Origin: Clostridia bacterium
GTDB lineage: Bacteria; Bacillota; Clostridia; Christensenellales; Borkfalkiaceae
Assembly (NCBI GenBank): GCA_900769565.1
Contig: CAAGHC010000028.1
Location: forward strand, 1 to 22,270
Reading direction: 5' to 3'
Length of the DNA stretch: 22,270 nucleotides
Position numbers and translations under genes: made by a program. The notes beneath the pieces are model-generated. The model saw only the letters and a list, made by a program, of their open reading frames with translations. It was not told the origin of the DNA and searched no databases. Below are positions 14,474 to 20,836 of this stretch, one piece after another (position 1 is the first letter of the stretch; each line of letters starts with the position of its first letter).

Positions 14474-15727
14474 ATGGAAAAATACTTAATAAACGGTGGT
14501 AAACCTTTGGACGGGACTGTTAAAATTGAAAGGGCGAAGAACGCTGTTCTGCCCATGATTGCAGCATCTGTAATGACTGATGATAAGGTTGTAATTTTAG
14601 ATTGTCCAAAGATTAGAGACGTTTTAAATATGATAAAAATTCTCAATAGTATAGGTGCTAAAACAGAGTTTTCTAACGGGAATTTGATAATAGATAATTC
14701 TTCGGTAAATAATTATGAAATTCCCGACTCGTTAGCAGGTGAATTAAGGTCGTCCGTATTCATGATGGGCGCCCTTTTGTCACGTTTAAAAAGAATTAAA
14801 ATTGCTTATCCGGGCGGTTGCGATATAGGGAAAAGACCTATTGATTTGCACCTTAAAAATATGGAAAAACTAGGCGCTGTAATTAAATATGACGATAACG
14901 TTATAGAGTGTGATGGAAAAAACGTTAACGGCGAAAGAATAATTTTAGATTACCCGTCGGTAGGGGCTACTGAAAACCTTATGATGCTTGGTGTAAAATC
15001 ACACGGCGTTACTGTTATAGAAAATTGTGCAAGAGAACCAGAAATTGTAGATTTAGCCGAAATGTTAAATTCTATGGGTGCAAAAATCTACGGTGCAGGC
15101 ACGTCTAAAATCTACGTTGACGGTGTTAAAAAGTTAAATGGAACAACCTATAAACCTATGGCGGATAGGATTGAGACGGGCACCTTTCTGCTTGCACTTT
15201 TGATGAATGGTGGCAAAATGCAATTAACTGACTGCGATATGAAAAATATTTGCCCTTTAATTGATAAATTTTGCTATAATACTTGTAATATAGTACTAAA
15301 AAATGATATAATATACGTAAAAAGTGGGGTAGTAAGAAAATCCTTTAATATTACGACTGCCCCGTATCCGTTTTTCCCGACCGACTTACAACCACAAGCG
15401 ACTGCTTATGCTTGTTTTTGTGAGGGAATAAGCGTGATAAACGAAACTGTTTTTGAAAACAGATTTACTCACGTTCCTGAACTTATTAAGATGGGCGCTA
15501 ATATTACCGTTGCCGATAACGTAGCCGTGATTAAAGGCGTATCGAGATTACGTGGGGCAAAAGTTTTAGCAAAAGATTTGCGTGGGGGAGCGTCGCTCGT
15601 TTTAGCAGGCCTTTGCGCTGACGACGTTACTTGTGTGGAAGATATTAGACATATTGAACGTGGATATTTAGATTTGGATAAAAAACTAGCGTCGTTAGGC
15701 GCAGATATTGTTAAACTTAAAGTTTGA
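14474..15727 (+). CDS. murA: UDP-N-acetylglucosamine 1-carboxyvinyltransferase
   Basis: 417 residues from ATG 14474. It catalyses the first committed wall step, transfer of enolpyruvate from PEP to UDP-GlcNAc, in the cytoplasm. Motifs: INGGKPLDGTVKIERAKNAV with K22 and N23, the fosfomycin-target loop PGGCDIGKRPIDLHL with catalytic C116, and the C-terminal DLRGGASLVLAGL. The frame runs back to ATG 14444, but 14474 fits the family N-terminus (MEKYLINGG) and has AAGGAT just upstream. It takes the place where murG and murB usually lie. murB is not in the window. Confidence 0.97.
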   Translation: MEKYLINGGKPLDGTVKIERAKNAVLPMIAASVMTDDKVVILDCPKIRDVLNMIKILNSIGAKTEFSNGNLIIDNSSVNNYEIPDSLAGELRSSVFMMGALLSRLKRIKIAYPGGCDIGKRPIDLHLKNMEKLGAVIKYDDNVIECDGKNVNGERIILDYPSVGATENLMMLGVKSHGVTVIENCAREPEIVDLAEMLNSMGAKIYGAGTSKIYVDGVKKLNGTTYKPMADRIETGTFLLALLMNGGKMQLTDCDMKNICPLIDKFCYNTCNIVLKNDIIYVKSGVVRKSFNITTAPYPFFPTDLQPQATAYACFCEGISVINETVFENRFTHVPELIKMGANITVADNVAVIKGVSRLRGAKVLAKDLRGGASLVLAGLCADDVTCVEDIRHIERGYLDLDKKLASLGADIVKLKV

Positions 15728-15741
15728 TTTTTAGGTAATAA

Positions 15742-16524
15742 ATGAAAAGTAAAAAAATTGCTGTAATTTTAATAGCCATAGCATTTGTATCCGTCGTGAT
15801 TTTTTCGTGTTTCGGAATTTTTTCGCTTAAAAAAGTGGACGTTAAATTTTCCGTTTGCGCAGGCACGGATACTTTAGAAGTGCAACAAACTTTGGATAAA
15901 TTTATAGGAAAAAATTTATTATTTTTGGACGAGACGGAAGTCGTTTCGTCAATTAAGGACAAGCAATACATGGAAGTATTGTCTGTTAAAAAACAGTTTC
16001 CGAACGTTTTAAGTATGGAAATTAGAGAGCGTAGGGAAGTGTACTACGTAGGTGTTAACGATAAGGTTTACGTTGCAAATGAAGACGGTTTCGTTCTTAA
16101 GTCTTTCAACGCGACAGACCTTAACGGTGCTAGGAGAGATAAAATAGAACTTAATCTTTCTGGTTTAACGATTGAAAAGACTGAAATAGGCGATTATCTA
16201 AAAACGAGTGACGATAATCTTTTGAAAGACGTTTTTGAAATGGCTAAATCTGTTAACTTAACCGATTGCATAAAGTCCATATCGGTTAAGACTGATATAG
16301 AAATAAAAGACGTTGTGTTCTCTACTTACACAGGTGTTCAAATTGTAGTAAAAGAGGCAAACGTCGACGGTGTTGCTAAAGTTATAGAGGCTTTTAGCGC
16401 TTACGATAAAAATGCAAACGATTACGAAAAGACTTTCAAGACGATTTTGGTTTTCAAAGAGGCGGAAGAGCTTGGTGGTCAGATTCGTGTTGACTGGGTT
16501 GATGGAGACCCGTTTAACGACTAA
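15742..16524 (+). CDS. divIB: Cell division protein DivIB/FtsQ
   Basis: 260 residues: a short basic start, one membrane helix (about 5-25, IAVILIAIAFVSVVIFSCFG), then an extracytoplasmic POTRA domain (about 28-100, from FSLKKVDVKF through the QQTLDKFIGKNLLFLD region to MEIRERREVYYV) and a beta domain (YVGVNDKVYVANEDGFVLKS onward). DivIB/FtsQ joins FtsL and DivIC to control the septal synthase. Position between murA and ftsA agrees. The family is poorly conserved, so the call uses architecture plus synteny. The ribosome site is weak (AGG). Confidence 0.9.
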   Translation: MKSKKIAVILIAIAFVSVVIFSCFGIFSLKKVDVKFSVCAGTDTLEVQQTLDKFIGKNLLFLDETEVVSSIKDKQYMEVLSVKKQFPNVLSMEIRERREVYYVGVNDKVYVANEDGFVLKSFNATDLNGARRDKIELNLSGLTIEKTEIGDYLKTSDDNLLKDVFEMAKSVNLTDCIKSISVKTDIEIKDVVFSTYTGVQIVVKEANVDGVAKVIEAFSAYDKNANDYEKTFKTILVFKEAEELGGQIRVDWVDGDPFND

Positions 16525-16544
16525 TTAAAACGGAAAAGGGAAGT

Positions 16545-17657
16545 ATGCAGAAGAAACAAGTAGCTATAATCGACGTGGGTTCGTCGAAAATAACGGCAGT
16601 TGTCGGAGAAAGGGGTAGGAATAAAACCTTTATTATTAAAGGCAATTATTTTTACGACTACGATGGATTTGAAAGTGGTGTTTTCTTTGACGTTGACCAT
16701 TTTAAACAGATAATTTATACTGCTACGAACGCTATCGTTAGAACTGCTGGCCAAAAGATTGATACTGTATACGTTGGTGTACCTGGTGATTTTACAGAGG
16801 TATTTGTTAAAGATAGTCAAATTTCCTTTTCTAAAAAGAAAAAGATAGAAAGTGGCGACGTTGATGCGCTTTTTGATGCAGCTTTTGTTTTATCGTCAAG
16901 TAAATATACATTAATTAATCGTTCTGCGATTGTTTATGAACTTGACGATTGTCGTAGACTTGCTAATCCAGTAGGAATGTCAAGCGAGATATTGAAGGGT
17001 AAACTATCGTTCGTGGTTTGTAGTAATTATTTTATTGATGCGGTTAAATCTGCCGTTAATTCTGCTGGTATTGAAAAGGTAGAATGTGTTTCTTCGGCTC
17101 TTGCACAGGCACTTTATTTAATTGATGCTGATTCTCGTGATAGAATAGCGATTTTGGCAGATATCGGGTATATAACCACAACCTTAAACATTATTCAGGG
17201 CGACGGATTGCTGTTTCAATCATCCTTCCCGTATGGTGGTGGGTATATAACGGCCGCTATTAGCGAAAGATTTTCAATTGATTTTTCAATTGCGGAAAAG
17301 ATTAAGCGTAAAGTAAACTTAAGTTGCACTTCTAAAAATTTAGCTTACGACTTGATTGACGGGGATAATGGTGAATATTACAACGTTGAAGACTTAAAAA
17401 AGATTATAAAAGGCAGTTTGGACGGGCTTTGCGAAAGTATTTCAAATTCGCTTGAAGATTCGGGCTATTCTATACCCGAATACGTTCCTATTTTGGTAAC
17501 GGGTGGTGGAATTTCATACATTCGTGGCGCTAAAGAGCACGTTTCTGATAGACTTGGAAGTATTGTCAATATAGTTGCACCAAAAGTTCCGTTAATGGAT
17601 AAACCAACCGAATCTAATGTGTTATCGCTTTTAGATTTGGCTTTAGAACAAAATTAA
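16545..17657 (+). CDS. ftsA: Cell division protein FtsA, lacking the C-terminal membrane helix
   Basis: 370 residues of the actin-like ATPase that normally tethers FtsZ to the membrane. The phosphate-binding start AIIDVGSSKITAVVGE, the SHS2 (1C) subdomain around 80-165, ILADIGYITTTLNI, FPYGGGYITAAISERFSI and the adenosine motif VTGGGISYIRG are all visible. The protein ends at SLLDLALEQN, directly after the ATPase core. Other FtsA proteins are about 40-70 residues longer and finish with a linker and an amphipathic membrane-targeting helix; neither is here and the stop is clean. AAGGGA precedes the ATG. ftsZ follows 45 bases later. Confidence 0.93.
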   Translation: MQKKQVAIIDVGSSKITAVVGERGRNKTFIIKGNYFYDYDGFESGVFFDVDHFKQIIYTATNAIVRTAGQKIDTVYVGVPGDFTEVFVKDSQISFSKKKKIESGDVDALFDAAFVLSSSKYTLINRSAIVYELDDCRRLANPVGMSSEILKGKLSFVVCSNYFIDAVKSAVNSAGIEKVECVSSALAQALYLIDADSRDRIAILADIGYITTTLNIIQGDGLLFQSSFPYGGGYITAAISERFSIDFSIAEKIKRKVNLSCTSKNLAYDLIDGDNGEYYNVEDLKKIIKGSLDGLCESISNSLEDSGYSIPEYVPILVTGGGISYIRGAKEHVSDRLGSIVNIVAPKVPLMDKPTESNVLSLLDLALEQN

Positions 17658-17702
17658 CTATTCACTTAAATATTTGAGTAAAAGATAAAGGAGAAAAAAT
17701 CA

Positions 17703-18920
17703 ATGTTTGGACAAGAAAATTTTAAAGTAAGTTCTGCTGTTATAAAAGTTATGGGTGTTGGTGGTGGCGGTTGTAACGCCGTTAACAGTATGATTGAATC
17801 TAATATTTCTAGTGCTGAATTTATTGCCGTTAATACCGACAATCAGGCACTATTACTTTCAAAAGCAGGCAGATGTTTGCAAATCGGTGAAAAGTTAACC
17901 AAAGGGTTGGGCGCAGGTAGCGACCCCAATGTTGGTGAGGCTGCTGCAGAAGAATCAAAAGAAGAAATTGCCGCTATGCTTGAAGGAACGGACCTTCTTT
18001 TTATAGCATCCGGTATGGGTGGTGGCACAGGTACGGGCGCTGCATCAGTAATCGCGCGCATTGCTAGAGAACTTGGTATTTTGACGGTTGCGGTAGTTAC
18101 TAAACCTTTCTCGTTTGAAGGTAAGGTTAGAAATGAAAATGCTAATAAAGGGATAACAAACCTTAAAAAATACGTTGATACGCTAGTTATTATTCCAAAC
18201 GACAAACTTTTACAGTTCTTGCCTGGGAATACGGGTATGTTGGATGCCTTTAAGGTTGCTGACGATATGTTGAAACAAGGTATAGTTGGTATTGTTGATT
18301 TGATTGCAACGCCTTCGCTTATAAATCTTGACTTTGCAGACGTTAATACCGTAATGCGCAATCAAGGCTTGGCACACATGGGTATAGGTAGAGCAAAGGG
18401 TGAAAATAGAATAATAGAATCTGTTAGACAAGCAGTTTCTAGTCCTTTACTTGAAACCACTATTGAAGGCGCTAAATCAGTAATTCTAAACGTTAGCGGT
18501 GGTAAGGACTTGACTTTAAGCGAAGTTAACGAAGCCGCAGTTCTCGTTCAAGGTATTATTGATTCTTCTGCTAATATCATATTTGGTGCTACCATTGATG
18601 AAACTATGAATGAAGAAGTTAAAATTACAGTTATTGCAACGGGTTTTAGTTCTGCACCTGCGGAGAGTGAAGTTAAAATGGAAAAAATTGAAGTAAAACC
18701 TGCAATTCAGTTTAATAACGACGTTAAGCCTGCAGGTAGCGTTCCACCTTTACTTCGTGATATAGAGATTGCTGAAACCCAACAAATTCAATCGCAAGAA
18801 CCCGTAGTTGAAGTTCAACCCGTTGAACCTACGGTTGAAGAACAACCTGTTGGGGATGAAGTTGATGATAAACGTGGTAGAGAACTTCCTGCATTTATGA
18901 GAAAACTTTTCAGAAAATAA
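17703..18920 (+). CDS. ftsZ: Cell division protein FtsZ
   Basis: 405 residues, the tubulin-like GTPase that forms the division ring. The N-terminal nucleotide-binding GGGGCNAVNSM, the tubulin signature GGGTGTG (106-112), the T7-loop NLDFADVNTVM and the FGATIDETM region are present. A variable acidic, Pro/Gln/Val-rich linker follows (about 325-390), and the protein ends in RGRELPAFMRKLFRK, the conserved tail peptide that binds FtsA and SepF. AAAGGAG lies before the ATG. It is the last gene of the dcw operon, closed by a strong hairpin. Confidence 0.99.
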   Translation: MFGQENFKVSSAVIKVMGVGGGGCNAVNSMIESNISSAEFIAVNTDNQALLLSKAGRCLQIGEKLTKGLGAGSDPNVGEAAAEESKEEIAAMLEGTDLLFIASGMGGGTGTGAASVIARIARELGILTVAVVTKPFSFEGKVRNENANKGITNLKKYVDTLVIIPNDKLLQFLPGNTGMLDAFKVADDMLKQGIVGIVDLIATPSLINLDFADVNTVMRNQGLAHMGIGRAKGENRIIESVRQAVSSPLLETTIEGAKSVILNVSGGKDLTLSEVNEAAVLVQGIIDSSANIIFGATIDETMNEEVKITVIATGFSSAPAESEVKMEKIEVKPAIQFNNDVKPAGSVPPLLRDIEIAETQQIQSQEPVVEVQPVEPTVEEQPVGDEVDDKRGRELPAFMRKLFRK

Positions 18921-18947
18921 TTGAATATATAAAATACTTGTGTGAAG

Positions 18948-18975
18948 AACCCCTACGTTCTACGTAGGGGTTTTC
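18948..18975 (+). terminator. Terminator of the dcw operon
   Basis: AACCCCTACG (18948-18957), loop TTCTA, CGTAGGGGTT (18963-18972), then TT. A perfect 10-base-pair, GC-rich stem about 28 bases after the ftsZ stop. Confidence 0.88.
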
Positions 18976-18984
18976 GTATACAAC

Positions 18985-19020
18985 AAAAAAGACAATGGAT
19001 ACAAATCCATTGTCTTTTTT
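18985..19020 (-). terminator. Terminator of tRNA-Pro (bidirectional inverted repeat)
   Basis: A perfect inverted repeat: a 16-base arm 18985-19000 (AAAAAAGACAATGGAT), a 4-base loop, and the matching arm 19005-19020 ending in TTTTTT. The A/T ends give a U-tail in both directions. It lies right after the 3' CCA of the tRNA. Confidence 0.85.
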
Positions 19021-19022
19021 GT

Positions 19023-19098
19023 TGGTCGGAGTAGCGAGACTTGAACTCACGGCCTCTTGCCCCCCAGACAAGCGCGCTACCAACTGCGCCATACCCCG
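19023..19098 (-). tRNA. tRNA-Pro (anticodon GGG)
   Basis: 76 bases on the minus strand with CCA encoded. The acceptor stem pairs CGGGGTA with TACTCCG (one G-U), discriminator A. The D arm is GCGC AGTTGGTA GCGC. The anticodon stem CTTGT/GCAAG holds a 7-base loop CTGGGGG, giving U33, anticodon GGG and G37, the position methylated in proline tRNAs. The T arm contains the standard GTTCAAG. It reads CCC and CCT codons. Confidence 0.95.
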
Positions 19099-19110
19099 TC
19101 AACGCATTAT

Positions 19111-19139
19111 ATTCTATCACATCTTATTTTATTTTGCAA
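19111..19139 (-). promoter_or_regulatory. tRNA-Pro promoter
   Basis: On the minus strand, TTGCAA (19139-19134) is followed after 17 bases by TAGAAT (19116-19111). The start would be about 6 bases before the mature tRNA 5' end. Confidence 0.7.
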
Positions 19140-19157
19140 CAAAATTTAGGGTGTTTG

Positions 19158-19187
19158 TTGGACACTTTTTAAAAATAATGTTATAAT
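19158..19187 (+). promoter_or_regulatory. trmB promoter
   Basis: TTGGAC (19158-19163), an 18-base spacer and a perfect TATAAT (19182-19187). Predicted start near 19194, some 25 bases before the chosen trmB ATG. Confidence 0.72.
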
Positions 19188-19219
19188 ATTTTTGAAGTAA
19201 ACAATAAATGGGTTTTATT

Positions 19220-19888
19220 ATGAGAATTAGAAGAAAAAAACACCTTGATGAAAGACTTGACGAGATTAAAGAATATCTAATAGTTCCTAAAAGGGACATA
19301 CTAAACGTGAACGAGGCAATAAAAAACAAATGCTATTTTGAGTTTAACGAATTGTTTGGTAATAATAACCCTATAGAACTTGAAGTGGGGTGTGGTAAAG
19401 GTGGTTTTATTGTTGAAAAGGCAAAGCAAAATCCCACCGTTAACTACGTTGCTGTTGAACTTTTAGAAAACATTATCGTTATGGCATGTGAAAACGCCGT
19501 TAAGGAAAACGTTAGTAACGTTAGATTTATAAATAGTGGCGCTGAATATTTAGCTCGATATATTAGAGATGAAAGTATATCAAACGTATACCTAAATTTT
19601 TCGCCACCATATCCTGGAAAGGGTTACGAGGCTAGGAGATTGTCGTCGGATAGGTTTTGCACGGCGTATAAAGGTTTTTTGAAGTCGGGTGGGGCGGTTT
19701 ATCAAAAAACCGACGATAAAGAGTTTTTTGAATATTCTTTATCAAAATTCATTGAGCATGGGTTCAACGTTAAAGACGTGACAGAAGAACTTAACAAAGG
19801 ATTGATAGATAACATTCAAACTGAATATGAAAAGAAATTTAGGGCGCAAGGAATGCCTATCTATGGTTTAGTTGCCATTAAGGAATAA
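19220..19888 (+). CDS. trmB: tRNA (guanine(46)-N(7))-methyltransferase
   Basis: About 222 residues. TrmB methylates N7 of G46 in the tRNA variable loop with S-adenosylmethionine. The SAM-binding motif LEVGCGKGGF, the following VAVELLENI, and the C-terminal QTEYEKKFRAQGMPIYGL are all family hallmarks. The motif normally written SDPWPK reads SPPYPGK (128-134), so the aspartate and tryptophan are replaced. Start 19220 (MRIRRKK) fits homologues, which begin MRxR; ATG 19208 in the same frame is possible. Neither has a clear ribosome site. It has its own promoter and terminator. Confidence 0.92.
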   Translation: MRIRRKKHLDERLDEIKEYLIVPKRDILNVNEAIKNKCYFEFNELFGNNNPIELEVGCGKGGFIVEKAKQNPTVNYVAVELLENIIVMACENAVKENVSNVRFINSGAEYLARYIRDESISNVYLNFSPPYPGKGYEARRLSSDRFCTAYKGFLKSGGAVYQKTDDKEFFEYSLSKFIEHGFNVKDVTEELNKGLIDNIQTEYEKKFRAQGMPIYGLVAIKE

Positions 19889-19907
19889 ATAAAATATTAT
19901 AAAAACT

Positions 19908-19938
19908 AAACAGCATCTCGTGATGAGATGCTGTTTTT
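19908..19938 (+). terminator. Convergent terminator between trmB and the HTH gene
   Basis: AAACAGCATCTC (19908-19919), loop GTGAT, GAGATGCTGTTT (19925-19936) and more T. A perfect 12-base-pair stem. On the minus strand it is followed by AGTTTTTA, so it can end both genes. Confidence 0.88.
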
Positions 19939-20532
19939 CTATTTTCTTGTTCTTTTTAGTTGATACCAAAGAAAAAGTGAAACTTGCACGGGTGCGCCTA
20001 TTAAAAAGATTGTCCACGGTGTATATTGAATAAAAAATAAGTAAAGCGTGGCGATAAAGGACCAAGTAAAGGCAGAGGATAGTATGAAAGAAAATATTCG
20101 CTTTCCCCACATTGCGTTGTATACGTAAAGAACAACCGTAGAAAATGGTACTGCTAAAATAAACAAAAGCCACGGACGTTCAAAGCCTATAAACGGGCTA
20201 TAAACGAATAGGATAGTTGCTATTAACCAAACAATTGAAACGGCAAGCGCTGTAATAATAATTTTGTTTGGTATGTTTTCTTTTGCGGTAAATATTTTAT
20301 CGAAAGATTCTTTAGGCTCGTCGGTAACTAAATAATCAAGGGTGACGCCGTAGAAGTCTGACAATTCCTTTAGCGTGTCAATAGGGGGAAGGGCGTCGCC
20401 ATTTTCCCATTTTGACACGGATTTGTCGGTGTAATTTACTGCTTTTGCAACTTCTGCTTGAGTATAATTTTTCTTTATACGTAGTTTTGTTAAGTTTTCT
20501 GCTACAATTGTCTTAATCTCTTTCATACGCAT
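19939..20532 (-). CDS. XRE-family HTH protein with four membrane segments
   Basis: 197 residues. Residues about 10-70 form a Cro/C1-type helix-turn-helix (LTKLRIKKNYTQAEVAKAVN, then DKSVSKWENGDALPPIDTL and LSDFYGVTLDYLV). About 110 residues follow with four hydrophobic helices (near 90-112, 118-140, 144-166 and 170-190) and a basic end. Such membrane-bound HTH proteins are common in Clostridia, but their signals are mostly unknown; the membrane part may sense a ligand or envelope state. A promoter-proximal palindrome lies upstream and could be its own operator. There are two candidate ATGs, 20532 and 20526, without a Shine-Dalgarno site. Confidence 0.85.
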   Translation of the reverse strand: MRMKEIKTIVAENLTKLRIKKNYTQAEVAKAVNYTDKSVSKWENGDALPPIDTLKELSDFYGVTLDYLVTDEPKESFDKIFTAKENIPNKIIITALAVSIVWLIATILFVYSPFIGFERPWLLFILAVPFSTVVLYVYNAMWGKRIFSFILSSAFTWSFIATLYLFFIQYTPWTIFLIGAPVQVSLFLWYQLKRTRK

Positions 20533-20561
20533 ATATTAACATATTTATTAATAAAAAGCAA
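20533..20561 (-). promoter_or_regulatory. Candidate promoter of the HTH gene
   Basis: On the minus strand TTGCTT is followed by 17 bases and TAATAT, which ends directly before the first ATG (20532). A start 7 bases later would fall on the second ATG (20526), which would make the mRNA leaderless. The -10 matches only 4 of 6 bases. Confidence 0.35.
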
Positions 20562-20574
20562 CGTTTTTTAGCAT

Positions 20575-20593
20575 TTTCTACTGTTAGTAGAAA
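20575..20593. promoter_or_regulatory. Palindrome TTTCTACT-GTT-AGTAGAAA, candidate operator
   Basis: A perfect 8-base inverted repeat with a 3-base centre, about 43 bases before the HTH gene start and just upstream of its candidate -35. A third copy of the half-site AGTAGAAA is at 20746-20753. Too AT-rich and without a T-run, so not a terminator. Confidence 0.45.
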
Positions 20594-20836
20594 TATTTTT
20601 TGGACTCTCGGGAGTTTAGAAATACGGTAGCGTTTTTTTCTATTTTATTAAATTGTTTGTAGAGCGTATTCAATTGTGCGCTTAAAACTTTTATTGTAAA
20701 ATAAACAGGCTAAGTCACATTAGTTTTTATTTATGGCTTGTTTTAAGTAGAAAATTTTAATAGTGCGAAAACAATTTTGAAGAAAGTGATGCTATGCAAT
20801 AGTAAGTTTTACCTTGCGTGGCGATAAAGGAGAATT

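Larger units (their letters stand above)
20533..20836. other. Divergent intergenic region between the HTH gene and the GT8-acyltransferase gene
   Basis: 304 AT-rich bases without a supported gene. It holds a palindrome at 20575-20593, a third half-site (AGTAGAAA) at 20746-20753, a candidate minus-strand promoter for the HTH gene, a weak + strand promoter (TTGTGC 20674-20679, 17 bases, TAAAAT 20697-20702) and AAAGGAG at 20826-20832 for the next gene. This leaves a leader of roughly 130 bases, in which I see no recognisable riboswitch. Confidence 0.5.

Noticed and set aside
17843..18361. Minus-strand open frame of 172 codons inside ftsZ
   Set aside because: It lies entirely antisense to FtsZ, has no ribosome site and no recognisable motif.
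18948..19020. Two adjacent hairpins after ftsZ as a possible mobile element end or CRISPR-like repeat
   Set aside because: They differ in sequence and each fits an intrinsic terminator, one for ftsZ and one for the tRNA.
18910..19186. Short open frames on both strands across the tRNA-Pro gene
   Set aside because: They are translations of the tRNA and its terminator.
20732..20750. Tiny frame ATG GCT TGT TTT AAG TAG in the leader of the GT8 gene as a leader peptide
   Set aside because: Only five codons and no ribosome site; no attenuator-like hairpins around it.
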